The translations under genes were made by a program, and so were the position numbers. Below, piece by piece: positions 1 through 12,530 of a stretch of DNA of 64,000 bases. The number at the start of each line of letters is the position of its first letter. Positions within the stretch are counted from its first letter, which is position 1. The DNA lies in NCBI RefSeq assembly GCF_032362555.1, contig NC_083517.1:1074001-1138000 (forward strand), read 5' to 3'. The stretch is from Amyelois transitella. Taxonomy: Eukaryota > Arthropoda > Insecta > Lepidoptera > Pyralidae. The notes beneath the pieces are model-generated. The model was not told the origin of the DNA, searched no databases, and worked only from the letters and a program-made list of their open reading frames with translations.

Positions 1-590
1 CTGTAAAGAATCACTTAAAGACCGCTCTTGTCTCTGCGGATCAGACCGGCCTACCAGGTGTATCGGGGCATCCTCTCCGCTTGCAGACCATACTTTCTGT
101 GAGCTAACGGCCAAACTCTGTAAAGAATCACTTAAAGACCGCTCTTGTCTCTGCGGATCAGACCGGCCTACCAGGTGTATCGGGGCATCCTCTCCGCTTG
201 CAGACCATACTTTCTGTGAGCTAACGGCCAAACTCTGTAAAGAATCACTTAAAGACCGCTCTTGTCTCTGCGGATCAGACCGGCCTACCAGGTGTATCGG
301 GGCATCCTCTCCGCTTGCAGACCATACTTTCTGTGAGCTAACGGCTTAACTCTGTAAAGAATTTTTTACTTAAAGACCGTTCTTGTCTCTGCGGATCAGA
401 CCGGTCTACCAGGTGTATTAGTGCATCATATTGCACAGGATCGCTTTTGACTACGCATTAAATGGTGCGGCCTTCCTGATGCATCGCGCCATCCTCTACG
501 TTTTCAGATCTTACTTTCTGTGAACTTATATGTAACAAATTTCTGTAAATACTCTTCTTGTCGAAGCGGTATATTGTAAGAAGTCACTCT
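1..590. repeat. 117-bp tandem repeat, about 4 clear copies plus decayed ones
   Basis: Units start at 1, 118, 235 and 352 with a period of 117 bp. The first three are almost identical. The fourth has small changes, including an extra T run near 360. From about 475 to 580 a much more diverged copy is still visible (the words CATCCTCT and TTACTTTCTGTGA recur). The array runs off the left edge, so its full size is unknown. No open reading frame or splice site inside it could be assigned. Confidence 0.9.
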
Positions 591-640
591 AATATCTGAG
601 TATCTGATGGCTTAGCCTTTACAACAATTTTGAGTCAAAT

Positions 641-872
641 TACACACATACATACAGGGTAGACAGAGCCAACAGTCTTGAAAAGTATGACCACGTTCAG
701 CTATTTGGCTTATTAATAGAATTCAAATAGAAACAGGTTGTTAGCCCATCGCCTAAAAGAAGAATCACAAGTTTATAAGCCTATCCCTTATTCGCCTTTT
801 CAACAACTTTCATGGAAATGAGACATAGTGGTCTTATTCTTTTTTTTATTGGTGCCGGGAACCACACGGCAC
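641..872 (-). repeat. GTGCCG-family SINE copy
   Basis: Member of the abundant ~265-bp family whose head is a small inverted repeat (GTGCCG...CGGCAC) and whose tail is (TATG)n. This copy is internally shortened near the tail. It ends 44 nt before the first visible KLHL10 exon. Confidence 0.8.
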
Positions 873-916
873 TTGAGTTAAATTGGTGTGATTCATCCCC
901 TTTTATGTAAATCCAG

Positions 917-3900
917 GGCACTGTTTACAACAACTCTTCACCGGCGCGAGCAGAGCGACGTGGTGATATCGGGTGTGCGCTCCGAGATCCTGCAACTCCT
1001 GATCGAGTACGCTTACCTCCGGCGCATCGACGTCTCTGACTCCAACGTTCACGAGCTGCTGATGACCGCCGACTACCTGGCCTTCCTCGGAGTACTGCAA
1101 CTGTGCTGTGACCATCTCTACAACTCGCTGAATCCGAAAAACTGCTTAGGGATCATGATGTTTGCCAGGTAAATAAATGTTGGTCCTAATAATTTCCTGT
1201 TATCTCCTGTAATCTCTGTTTGGTTTCCTTCCACCCAAACGTTGATTGGAAGAGATTATATTAGCTATTAGTCCACCTTTGGGCTATCTCTGTCTGTTTT
1301 GTAGATACTGTTTTTAACGTTTTACTCTTATGGTGCAATAAAGAGTTTTATCTATCTATCTAGATTCAGGTAGGTCACTTCGGAGTTCTATTACTCATTG
1401 ACGTCCCAGACTTAAATGTCACGATCTTTTGAATTCTGCTGACTACTTAGTCTTCCTCGGAGTACTGCAACTATGCTGTGACCATCTCTAACAACTCGCT
1501 AAATCGGAAGAACTGCTTAGGGATCATGATGTTCTAAAGCGTGAAACTATATCTTCAAGTAATGAAGCCTCAAATCGAAATATACATCAACACCTGGTCG
1601 ATGTTTGCCTTCTAGCATTTGGAAACTGTGAATCTGTTTCGATAATCTCTACACTTGCTCAGTCTAAAGTCCTTTATAGATGATTAAATATAAAGTTTTA
1701 GAGGTCGGCTACTTACACGGACACCAAATTCACTTGCTAATTTATATGCGTTCCAATTTTTCCTACCCAGCTGAAAGCCAAATGTTGTGTATAATCCTAA
1801 TGCATCAACAGGCGCGTCTTCTGCTACAAGTTAGAGGCTGACTCTCGGCGTTATTTGCTGCGCTACTTCGTCACCGTGGCGACCCAAAGCGAGGAGTTCC
1901 TACACTTGCCTCTGGAGGAGCTGAACTCTATAATTCTGGAAGACGAGCTCAACGTGAAGAGTGAGGAGGTGGTGTGGGAGGCTGTGCTGCGCTGGGTCAA
2001 TTACAATCCGGATGAACGCTGGCAGCACACGGTCAAACTGATGGGCAGTATAAGGCTTGGATTACTGGATACGCAAGTGAGATTTCACATAATTTTACTG
2101 TTTTTGACTACCATTAGATCTAAGATTGAGCCTCCTTTTGAGCTTAGACCTGGAATAAAAAAATGCAAACCTGGTACAAGTTATAACCATGGTAACATAG
2201 CTGAACGTGGCCTTTCAATCTTTTTTTTCAGGCTCTTACTACTCCTTGTTATATATATATGTAGGTACGATTATGTATGTCACAATGGTGTCGCTAACGT
2301 CCTAGCAAATTTTCAAGCTACTGCAATTTTATATTAGGGTGGACCTCCATTTTTACGATTCCCATAAAAATGTTTATTTTTTAAAAGCCAAGCTTTACAT
2401 CGACCTGCGGCAATTTCTCCTTACTATTATTTCACTTTTTACTTTTAGTTCTTTTTGGAAAACGTGAAAGATCACCCGTACGTGACCGGCAACGAGGGCT
2501 CCCGCCCCATCATCATCGAGACGCTGAAGTTCCTCTACGACCTGGAGATGATCGCCCAGAGGGACGGGGAGGTCGCCACGCCGGAGATCGCCAGGCCCAG
2601 GGTTCCCCATGAGGTGCTGTCATGTTTTCACTAGTTTTTAAAAGAGATGTTAGCTTACCCCTTCAGGAAAGAGGCCTGATTAATGTATGTACGTATGGAA
2701 GGATCGTCTGAACCGCTTGGTTGATCCAGTAAGCGAGCATATAAATCTCTAAACCCAGCGATTTGAACTGTGTGATATTAAGTCAGTCAAACAGTCAGAA
2801 TTTCTCTTTGAAATAATTTTGTATATTTAGTTTAGAACTACAACATTTTACATTTCTGGTAGTGTAATCTTATCTGTGGTGATGCAAGGGACGGGGACTT
2901 AGGTATCTCTTGCAAAAATTTGGGGGGATAATGAAGATCTGAATGATGCGGAAAGCAGATTAAGCTCCCCTCAGGGAAAATGCAACAGGCACATAAGCCG
3001 GGATCGTGATGACCATGATAAATATCAGAATTTCTCTTTATTTTAAGTTTTATTCTTATTTTCCTTGATGTACATAAATATATAAATAAATATATCTATC
3101 TATCTTCAAGTATCTTTTGCAGGTTTTATTTGCAATTGGTGGTTGGAGTGGAGGCTCGCCGACAGCTTTCATTGAGACGTACGACACCAGAGCAGACCGC
3201 TGGATAAAGGTACGCATCATTATTTTAAACATTATTGCCTAACCTTTTCAACACCAATTTGGCCATTTTTCCCTTATAGACTTTTGTTCGGCAGTTAGCT
3301 GTCATGCGCATTTCAAGACTTTTAATAGTTAATGTAACTAAGAAAAGAAACTTTTAATTGACTGTTTTTTTTATTTTATTTTAAGTATTATTTCTTTCCT
3401 TCTTCCTTTTGACCTGCTGTGATTCCAAAAGTTTATAATAGAAACACAAAAAGGTACATATTTAGGTACCTATATATTATTTATTTATTTACTAGGGGTC
3501 GCCCGCGACTTCGTCCGCACGGAAACCCTATTAATCCCGCGGGAACTCCGGGATAAAAAGTAGCCTATATTTTATTGTGGGTCTTCAGCTACCTACATAC
3601 TAAATTTCATCGTAATCGGTTCAGAAGTTTTTTCGTAAAAGAGTGACAAACATCCATACTGACATACTCACAAACTTTCGCATTTATAATATTAGTAACT
3701 AGGATTCTGTTGTAAAAATTACAATTTTTAAAGTATCAATCTAACAGTCAGCTATTATTTATTTGTAACTTAATTAGTGTGGACTGATAGGCGATTGCGT
3801 AGCTATAATTCGCAATTATAAACAGCGAGTGGGTATGCAAATAAGATTTTATAAAAACATACCAACTGATCTATTAAAAATTTAATCGTACCGATTATGA

Positions 3901-6900
3901 TAACCTCTGCGCCCTGTTGCACGAGCCATTACGTTCACAAAATTCTGGTTTAAAATTTTAATTTTGTTAATTGATAAGTACCTACCACATGTTTTAATAC
4001 CTACTTAATAATAATAAAATGACAGCATTTTAATATGAAAAATGCTTCAAAGATTTCGTACGTACCTAATGATTATCGTTCGAATGCTTGTTGTTTATAA
4101 ATTATTTGACGGCCTCTGTGGCGCACGTACTACCGTACGCTTGTCTATGACACCGTAGTTCCCGGGTTCGAATCACGGCCATGGCATGATGAGAAAAGAA
4201 CATTTTCTGATTGGCCTGGAATAGAATAGAATATTTATTTGCTGGGTCTTGGACGTTTATCAATATAAGTATTTATTATAAAATATAGTTATCGTTGAGT
4301 TAGTACCTCGTAACACAAGACTCGAACTTACTTCGAGGCTAACTGAATCCGGGTAATTTGTCCCGTATATATAAGTGCCGGCTTTTACCAGCAGCTTAGC
4401 CCGCGCGAATTAAAAGCCATTAACAAAAGATTACAGGTTTTTCGCAGATTTCAAGTGGATTTTAGTTTTTGACCGGGATGAAAAGTATCCTATGTATGAA
4501 ATAGCAGGTACCCATCGACGCAACTTTTGTCTAAATTAAAAATAAAAAACAAACAATCATGGAAAAATATCGCCAACTTAATACTTAAGCATATTAAAAA
4601 AAAAGTACCCTATGTCTTTCTCCCGATTTCATAAATTATATAGACGCAATTTGAAGAAGATTGGTTTAGTAGATAACGCGTGAAGTGAAAAGAAACAAAC
4701 ATACATACTTTCGCATTTATAATATTAATTGGGATGTTCTTGTTAAATGTTGCTGTTATCTGTAAGTCGCCTCCTACGACAAGCAGAAGACATTCGTTGA
4801 TACGTTCTTAAGTATGTGATTTCTTCGTAATTTCTCCTCAACATTACATGACATGTACTCATACCAAAATTAAATATAACCTGCAATTATTTATTCGCAA
4901 AAAATTAAAATTAAACGTTTACTTTATTGAAATCACAGAAAGAAATTTAAAAGATTAATATTTTACAAGAGTAGGAATATCTGAATGACCTAAGAAAGGT
5001 CGCATTGATAACTTTCAAATCTGGTTATCGGTAGGTGTGGTATTTTACAGTCAATACGATAGACATAAATAGCAACTTTATGAATTACGCAATTATGAAA
5101 TATTTTGCAGCACTAACATTTTATTATATTTTAGTTAGGTCTTATAAACTTGGGATTCTTCTTTTAGGCGATGGGCTAGGAACGTTTCATTATTTGAATC
5201 TCAAGCCAAACATCTGAACGTGGACCTATCTGTTTTTTAAAGACTGTTGGCTCTGTCTACCCCGCAAGGGATAAAGACGTGCTTATATGTATGTATGTGT
5301 ATAGTGCCGTGTGGTTCCCGGCACCAATACAAAAAAGAATAGGACTACTCCATCTCTCCCATGGATGTCGTAGAAGGCGACTAAGGGATAGGTTTACAAA
5401 CTTGGGATTCTTTTTTAGGCGATGGGCTAGCAACCTGTCACTATTTGATTCTCAATTCAATCATAAAGCCAAATTGCTCAACGCTCTCTCTACCCCGCAA
5501 GGGATATAGACGTGACCATATGTATGTATGTATGTTTAGTGGCAGATTGCAAGCCTATAAGCCATTCTTTCTAAATCTCCGAGAATATACATATTAGCGC
5601 AAAATGTTTAAGAGAGAATAATAGTGATTTTTGTCACCAGGTAGAGGAGGTGGACACCGCTGGCCCCAGGGCCTACCACGGCACCGCGGTACTGGGTTAC
5701 TGCATCTACGTGATCGGAGGCTTCGACGGCATGGACTATTTCAACTCTTGTCGTTGTTTCGACGCTGTCACTAAGACTTGGAGAGAGGTAAACTCTTTAA
5801 TGGCGTATGAGTTGGGCTGTGTGTTTGGGCAGAAATCGAAGTGAGACATAAAGGCGAATTTCAAGGTATTAATCACTGGCTTGTGGCAGCAATGGCTTGT
5901 GAGCGGAATTCCCGTGGGAATTTCAAGAAAAATATGTGAGCTCAGGGTATGATATACCTAAAAGTCTAGGTATTATAAACGTGTATCAAATTACATCAAA
6001 ATAGCTTCAGAAGTTTTTGAGTTTATTCATTACAAACATAAAAAAATATAAATACATACATACGTACACATCATCACGTTTATATCCCTTGTTGGGTAGA
6101 CAGAGCCAAAAGTCTTGAAAAGACTGAAAGGCCACTTTCAGCTGTTTGGCTTAATGATAGAATTGAGATTTAAATAGTGACAGGTTGCTAGCCCATCGCC
6201 TCAAAGAAGAATCTCAAGTTTATTAGCCAATCCCTTAGTCGCCTTTTACGACATCCGTGGGAAAGAGAGGGAGTAGTCCTATTCTTTTTTCTATTGGTAC
6301 CAAACGACACCTCACGGCACGGTAAAATATAAATCTTTTTCCTATATTATAAGTATGTTTGTGAGGACTGTCTACTTAAACTTTACTAAGCTTTTAGCTA
6401 TAGGTATATGACAGGTTAAGATATGTTTAGAACTATTCCTGTCAGCGTTTTGAAAATAGCGGAGGGTGTAACAAGAATTACGAATTTTTTAACCGATTTA
6501 GAAAAGGAGGAGGTTCTCAATTTGACCGTATTATTTCTCTATCCCTTCCTCAATACTTATACCATACTAAAAGTAGTGTTGTCTTTTAAGAACTTAATCT
6601 TTTTTCTAGTGGAAAATAATTGTATTTATTTTTCTTCTCTTTGATAACGATGTATTTATTATATGTATGTATAGGGCGTCGAACTTAAGATATCAACTTG
6701 TATATTTATTTCTATGCTGACCTTCAAGGTAGGTAGTTTTCGTGTTGACATGTTGATGCAATGAAACGATACATTTGCTTATAATTATTAGTTCACTAAT
6801 TGGATGCAATGTCTTAAACTTTATAAAGTTTACAAATAACTAGGTATACATACATACATAGGTACATATGTTCACGTCTATATCCCTTGCCAGGGGTAGA

Positions 6901-9900
6901 CAGAGCCAACAGTATTGAAAATACTGAATGGCCACGTTCAGCCGTTAAGCTTAATGATACAGTTCAGATACAAATAGCGACAGGTTGCTAACCCATCGCC
7001 TAAAAAAGAATCCCAAGTTTGTAAGCCTATCCCTTAGTCGCCTTTTACGGCATCCATGGGAAAGAGATGGAGTGGTCCTATTCTTTTTTCAATTGGTGCC
7101 GGGAACCACACGGCACGATGGAAGGGGCAACCTTTAAAGTAATTCCAATTCGTTGAAAGCATATTTCTACCAGGTAGCGCCCATGAACGCTCGCCGTTGC
7201 TACGTCTCTGTCGCTGTGTTAGGAGAGACGATATACGCCATGGGGGGGTACGACGGTCACCACAGACAGAACACGGCGGAGAGGTTCAACCATCGTACGA
7301 ACCAGTGGTCGCTGGTCGCTCCGATGAACGCCCAGAGGTCCGATGCCAGTGCTGCGGCGCTTGATAGTGAGTATATTACGTTGTGAACTGTACCTCGATG
7401 GTTGTAAGGTCTTCGAACGGGTACCGACAGCAAAATGTTTCTTTTTGAGAGGACTGCTGATTACTGAGAGATAATGATCACCGAAGCTTGATTCTTTGTT
7501 AGTATTTTTTACATACACGTGGTGTATGTGACGGCCTCTGTGGCGCAGCGGTAATACGCTTGTTTGTGACACCGGATGTCCCGGGTTCGAATCCCGGTCA
7601 GGGCATGATGAGAAACTTTCTCTCATTGGTCTGGGTCTTAGATGTTTATCTATGTAAGTATTAATTAGAATATATGTATTTGTAGTTGAGTTAGTATCTT
7701 GTAACACAAGTCCCGAATTTACTTCGAGGCTAACTCGATCTGTGTAATTTGTCCCGTAAAAAAAAACAAAAGAAAAATGTGTATGAACTGACATTTCAGA
7801 CATTTCCTGGAATTCAGCTTCAAATGTATGTGCTGAACGTGGTGATATTCAGTATTCTGAATTGATACATGTGTAAGTTTCGAAGACCAAGATGTCTGTT
7901 AACCCTTCCTTTTAAACTAAAGGCTCGCCATGTACGCCTTCAGATAACGCAGATGCAGATACGTCAGGTTTTATTGGAGACGACTGTATAAGTCGTTGCT
8001 CTGCCAGTGCACTTCTCCCATGATTAAAATCGTTTATTTACTAATATACTAATTTATGTTAGTACACAGAAAACATGAGACCGATAAACACAAGAAACAA
8101 AATTACAAAGGTTCTGCTTATTTCAAAAGAAATCTTTTCCAGCAGACCCGAGATAGGACTTGATGGAAAGTGTGACAGGCATGTACTTCACTCACACAAC
8201 TAATAATAGACATACATAAACAAATACATAAGTAAAATATAATAAAATACATATATAAATACAAAATAATAAACTTACATAAAATATATACCAAATTAGC
8301 AAGGCTTGGAGAGGTAATATGTTTTAATTTTTTTTTTAAATTGGGACAGTGACTTAGTGTCACGTATCTTAGTATTACGTACAATCTCATCACGTATATT
8401 GTTGACCGGAATGTTGGTAGAACCGTGGGTGGTATTAGAATAGTGTATCTTTCGTTATTAAAATTAAGATGGTTTCCAGACAAAATCTACATCACCGGCG
8501 GTTTCAACGGCCAGGAGTGCATGAACAGCGTAGAAATGTACGATCCCGACGTCAACCAGTGGACCAATTTGGCGCCGATGCGCTCGCGACGCTCCGGCGT
8601 CTCCTGCATCGCTTACCACAACAAGGTATTTAGGTATATTGATAAATGTTTCGATATTTTTTGTAGGTTGACTGTACTGTTTGTGTTTTATTTTTTTCTA
8701 TCTTTGTTGACTGAAGATGCCGACCTAAAACAAGGTGTGTCTAGTGCCGCGGCTTTAAATATTGTCAACAGTATTGAAGTTCATTGGAGGAGTTTGAGAG
8801 TCATCAATCTGTCACGGGTCTTTATATCACAAAATCACTACTGTCCTCTTATTTTTCACAATCTTAAAATTGACAATGATCAGCTAAGTAGTAATAATTG
8901 ATATTTTGGGTGATATTCCTCCTGGCATTCGTCCGATAACATCCACTAATGAGAAAGGATGGATTTAGTAACTCAGGTTTTTACACGAAACGACTCCCAT
9001 CTTACCTAAACAACCTTTGCAGGGAGTCCTAGCACATATGAATTATGGTTCTTCATCTTCATCATGTTCTTAATTTTAAACAGACATGAGCATTTCAGAT
9101 CTACGTGATCGGCGGCTTCAACGGGATATCACGAATGTGCAGCGGTGAGGTGTACGACCCGACTGCCAATACCTGGGCTCCAGTGCCGGACATGTACAAC
9201 CCCAGGAGCAACTTCGCCATTGAGGTCATCGACGACATGATCTTCGCCATTGGAGGCTTTAACGGCGTCACCACCATCTACCACGTCGAGTGTTATGACG
9301 AGAGGACTAATGAGTGGTTGGTTGTTACTTAGAATCTGATCTTCTAACAGCGGTGGCTCGTTGAAACGATACAAAATATTGATAGTAGCTTTATACTTAG
9401 AGTTAAGATAAGGTAAGGTGCAGGTTTTGAGACTTGAAAGTCTATTAAAAACTGATAATTGAGGACATTAAATTTATTGCGAGATATTCAGAAGTAACTT
9501 TCTTTAGATGTGTACGGCTCAGGCCCAAATTCAAATCCCACCTTGGCCATGTACCAATGACTTTTTTCGAAGCTATATATATTAGTTTGAATACTAACCG
9601 ATGCTCTTACGGTGAGGGAAAACATCGTAAAGAAACCTGCACATCCAGGCAACTGGAAGTGAAGATTTACCTGCAAAGGTTGTGGAGGTCAGATAGGAGT
9701 AGCTTCGTTTAAAAGCCTGACTCACCGTATCTAGGATCGGTCGAAAGCATGCCCCGGCCTCCTCCCCAGAGAGGTGAAGATGCAACCGGGACTAAAGGAG
9801 GAAGAAGAAGATGACACATCAAAAGTGTCCTTCCTTCAGCATCTAATAATCTAATAAACATTTCTAATCACAATCAGGTACGAAGCTACCGATATGAACA

Positions 9901-10829
9901 TCTACCGGTCGGCGTTGTCAGCATGCGTGATCATGGGCCTGCCGAATGTGTACGACTATATCCACAAGCATCGCGAGCGCTTGATGGAAGAGAAGCGGCA
10001 GAAGATCCTGCTGTCGGAGACTGCGAGGCATGGCCAGCACCGCACTGCGTTACCCGATGTAATTTACATACAGACATACATACATACATAAAATCACGCC
10101 TCTTTCCCGGAGGCGTAGGCAGAGACTACCTCCTTCCACTTGCCACGATCTCTGCATACATCCTTCGCTTCATCCACATTCATAATTTATGTCATTGTTT
10201 TCACTTTAATAGGTACAAACATCTACATGGGGTTAATGAACAGGCATATTGAACTAGTGCAATTTTTACATACATACATACATATAATCACGTCTATATC
10301 CCTTGCGGGGTAAACAGAGCCAACAGTCTTGGAAAGACCACAGGCCACGTTCAGCTGCAATTTTTATCATGATCGAAAACTGAGTATAGCTTACTCAGTT
10401 GGACTGTTGAAGGGGGTCGATCACGGGTGCTTCTAATATTTGAAGGAGATCCCAAATCTGACCCCTTTATGAAAATTAGAGCGACAAGCTTTCATGAAGA
10501 GATGATGAATGTGGATGAAGAAAAAGAAGTATGCAGGGATCGTGGCATGTGGAAAGATGTAGTCTGTGCCTGACTGTCCGTGAAAGAGATATAAGTACTT
10601 TTATTTATGCATGTAAGTATCTGAATGTTTTAGTAATGACCATTAAATCGTGGAAGTCGATAAAGTGGATAATAAGTGATAAAATCAAGCGAATTGATCT
10701 CAGGTCCACCTGATCGAAGACAACGACGATATGCTGGAACAACTGGGGCTGATGGAGAACCGAGCGGCCAACGAGGTGGCGCCGCCCCCGCCCCCGCCGC
10801 TACCCCCCCAACCCATGGAGCAGGATTGA
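917..10829 (+). CDS. KLHL10: Kelch-like protein 10 (BTB-BACK-Kelch), 5' partial
   Basis: Ten exons join in frame: 917-1168, 1812-2076, 2449-2613, 3123-3209, 5641-5787, 7174-7366, 8480-8625, 9099-9316, 9878-10058, 10704-10829 (TGA). They encode about 592 residues. The start codon and first half of the BTB domain lie left of the window, and the first visible exon begins at the ALFTTTLH segment of BTB. BACK follows (FARRVFCYKLEADSRRY..., DELNVKSEEVVWEAVLRW). Six kelch blades come next, with the usual GG doublets (FAIGGWSGGSP, VIGGFDG, AMGGYDG, ITGGFNG, VIGGFNG, AIGGFNG). The tail has a proline run, PPPPPPLPP, then PMEQD. The order and wording match vertebrate KLHL10 closely. That family is known as a substrate adaptor of cullin-3 ubiquitin ligase in male germ cells; a testis role here is inference. 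The donor after exon 8 (gttggt) is weak but phase-correct. AATAAA at 11473 is a possible but distant poly(A) signal. Confidence 0.93.
1375..1533 (+). pseudogene. Decayed duplicate of the KLHL10 BTB exon
   Basis: Inside the first visible intron lies a broken copy of the 3' two thirds of exon 917-1168. From 1437 to 1533 it matches the exon at most positions (TTCCTCGGAGTACTGCAACT, GGGATCATGATGTT). Upstream similarity is weaker (GACGTC...GAC, AATGTCACGA). It carries TAG in the reading frame, small indels, and lacks the GTAAAT donor, so it cannot be used as an exon. Confidence 0.85.
3492..3712 (+). repeat. Dispersed repeat, GCCCGCGACTTCGTCCGC family
   Basis: Starts near GTCGCCCGCGACTTCGTCCG, contains ATCCCGCGGGAACTC and GGGTCTTCAGCTACC, and ends in a CGCATTTATAATATTAGTA tail. 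The same family recurs three times inside the zinc-finger exon array (26003, 26446, 28435). It lies in the intron after the fourth visible KLHL10 exon. Confidence 0.8.
4108..4370 (+). repeat. tRNA-derived SINE
   Basis: Head resembles a tRNA: GACGGCCTCTGTGGCGC (A-box-like part, disturbed by a small insertion) and GGGTTCGAATC (B box). The body reads GATGAGAAAAGAAC, and the tail is GAGGCTAACTGAATC...GTCCCGTATAT. Intronic in KLHL10. A further repeat fragment of another family fills 4380-4740. Confidence 0.85.
5147..5534 (+). repeat. Two head-to-tail GTGCCG-family SINE copies
   Basis: A 5'-truncated copy (5147-5299) ends in TATGTATGTATG and is followed directly by a nearly full copy (5304-5534), which starts with the hairpin head and ends in (TATG)n. 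They lie about 105 nt before the KLHL10 exon at 5641. Confidence 0.85.
6054..6320 (-). repeat. GTGCCG-family SINE copy
   Basis: Reverse-oriented copy from TACATACATACG at the tail end to CACGGCAC at the head. The head is partly scrambled (CCAAACGACACC). Intronic in KLHL10. Confidence 0.8.
6847..7116 (-). repeat. GTGCCG-family SINE copy, near full length
   Basis: Runs from TACATACATACATAGG to GGGAACCACACGGCAC. Its head end is only 57 nt upstream of the KLHL10 exon at 7174. Confidence 0.87.
7529..7758 (+). repeat. tRNA-derived SINE, full length
   Basis: A-box-like TGGCGCAGCGGTAATACGC and B-box GGGTTCGAATCCCGG are present. The tail is GAGGCTAACTCGATCTG...GTCCCGT followed by an A-rich run. Confidence 0.9.
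9500..9830. repeat. Dispersed repeat fragment
   Basis: Contains GGGAAAACATCGTAAAGAAA and CCTGCACATCCAGGC, which recur in altered form near 48340-48420, and a GGAGGAAGAAGAAGA 3' end. No coding potential could be supported. It fills most of the KLHL10 intron between 9317 and 9877. Confidence 0.55.
10070..10360 (-). repeat. Chimeric repeat: RTE 3' tail, unique linker, GTGCCG-SINE tail
   Basis: An RTE 3' end (reverse, from CATACATAAAATCACGCC) runs into a ~90-nt linker (ATTTATGTCATTGTTTTCAC...GAACTAGTGCAAT) and then into a reverse GTGCCG-SINE tail (10262-10355). The same order occurs in opposite orientation at 36140-36434. Confidence 0.8.
10480..10570 (+). repeat. RTE 3'-end fragment
   Basis: Short stretch including GAATGTGGATGAAGAAAAAG and GCAGGGATCGTGGCATGTGG, a piece of the RTE C-terminal coding sequence. 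It lies in the last KLHL10 intron. Confidence 0.7.
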
Positions 10830-10929
10830 CTGCTCACAACCCTTCCCCCCTAGTCATAGTAAGTACTTATTTTATCTTACTAGCTAGCCATCACCCGCAA
10901 CTTTATATGTGTTTGCTTTATACGGCTCT

Positions 10930-11190
10930 ATACATACATACATTCATATGGTCACGTCTATATCCCCTGTGGAGCAGACAGATCCAACAGTCCTGAAAAG
11001 ACGGCCACGCTCAGCTGTGCTTGGCTTATTGATAGTATTGAGATCCAAATAGTGACAGGTTGCTAGCCCATCGCCTAAAAAAAGAATCCCATGTTTGCAA
11101 GCCTATCTTAGTCGCCTTTTACGACATCCATCGGAAAGAGATGGAGTGATCCTATTATTTTTTGTATTGGTGCCGGGAACCACACGGCAC
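10930..11190 (-). repeat. GTGCCG-family SINE copy
   Basis: Near full-length copy, TACATACATACATTC to GGGAACCACACGGCAC, about 100 nt downstream of the KLHL10 stop codon. Confidence 0.85.
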
Positions 11191-11730
11191 TACACAATTT
11201 GCATTTTAATTCCTTGTGACCTAACTCTTCAACCATCAGAATGTTTGCAACTCAGGGAGTTTGTTCAACAAGTAAATAACACTTTTCTATACTTTAAAAT
11301 ATAATCGTACAACGTCAGTTCTAAACGATTTTTGCTAAGATGCCATTTCTGTATTTGTTGTAATATAGCTTAGGGTTCTTCATCACGTGTTCCAGTCCCC
11401 AAGATGAACCTTCTCCTTTATATTACCCAAGTGATTCTTACTAATTTAATAGTCTATTATTATAACTAGTCTAATAAAGACTACTTATTAAATTATGAGC
11501 ACTGCATCATGAAAGTACTTATTGACCTGTGAATCTGATTTTTGATGTTGTGATGTTGGCTCTGTCTACCCCGCAAGGGATATAGACGTGACCATATGTA
11601 TGTATGTATCTCATTTTTTATCTAACCCTGGCTAGAGGGAGTGTGACTGCGTCTCCTATTTTGAACTCTATAATAGAAGTTATTCAGTAGATGATTTATG
11701 CCGTGATGATGCCGCCATGATATCTGATTT

Positions 11731-11976
11731 GTGCCGTGTGGTTCCAATACAAAAAGAATAGGACCACTCCATCTCTTTCTCATGGATGTCGTAAAAGACG
11801 ACTAAGAGATAGGCTTACAAACTTGGGATTCTTAGTTAGGCGATGGGCTAGCAACCTGTCACTATTTGAATTTCAATTCCATCATTAAGCCAAATAGCTG
11901 AACGTGGCCATTCAGTCTTTTCAAGCCTGTTGGCTCTGTCTACCCCGCAAGGGATATAGACGTGACCATATGTATG
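11731..11976 (+). repeat. GTGCCG-family SINE copy
   Basis: Begins GTGCCGTGTGGTTCC but lacks the second arm of the head inverted repeat. Ends GACGTGACCATATGTATG. Confidence 0.85.
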
Positions 11977-12530
11977 ATTTAATCTGTGCGTCTGCGCTCA
12001 CGCACATCTCAGCTGCTTGTTATTTATACAACGTGCCAACCTAAGAGTATCTTATCACATTAACATTTGAACCAGAGTGTCATGAATGGTTCCACTTTTA
12101 TCATGTTGTCGAACGCGGCAGAAAATGTGATTATTTCAACGTCGGTTTAATCAAAGTTACTTTGGTAGAGAAAAATATATTTCATATTCACTTTTACCAT
12201 TATTTTACAAAACATGACCATGAAGGGATTTTAAAAGCGTTATTTACCAGTTGGACTATTATCACATAAAAAACCCCCGTTGCGGATAATAATTTTCTAT
12301 TAATAAAATCAAATTTTTATTAATAAAAAAAATACCTTTAAGGCTTGAAAAAAACAATAATGTAAATTAATGGTACGGTATAATGTATAAGTCTATTTAG
12401 TATACATACTTCGTTATAAATGTTTTGATAAAAAAGATTATGACGAATGCGTATGATTATGTTATGCGTTTCAATTACAATGAAGACGGTCAGATTTGGC
12501 TGAGAGAAAATTATGCAATAATAATAAATA

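Noticed and set aside
1-420. CRISPR-like direct repeats
   Set aside because: There are no unique spacers. The entire 117-bp unit is repeated, and the genome is a eukaryote's.
888-916. ATG at 888 as the start of KLHL10
   Set aside because: An acceptor CCAG lies at 913-916, and the reading before it has no BTB content. The exon continues a domain begun upstream.
7529-7610. tRNA-gene-like A and B boxes
   Set aside because: The sequence recurs many times with a long non-tRNA body and tail and cannot fold as a normal tRNA; it is the head of a SINE. The same holds at 30278, 37404, 48240-48316, 53928 and 60204.
9129-9374. Minus-strand ORF opposite a kelch exon
   Set aside because: Antisense shadow of the KLHL10 coding exon.
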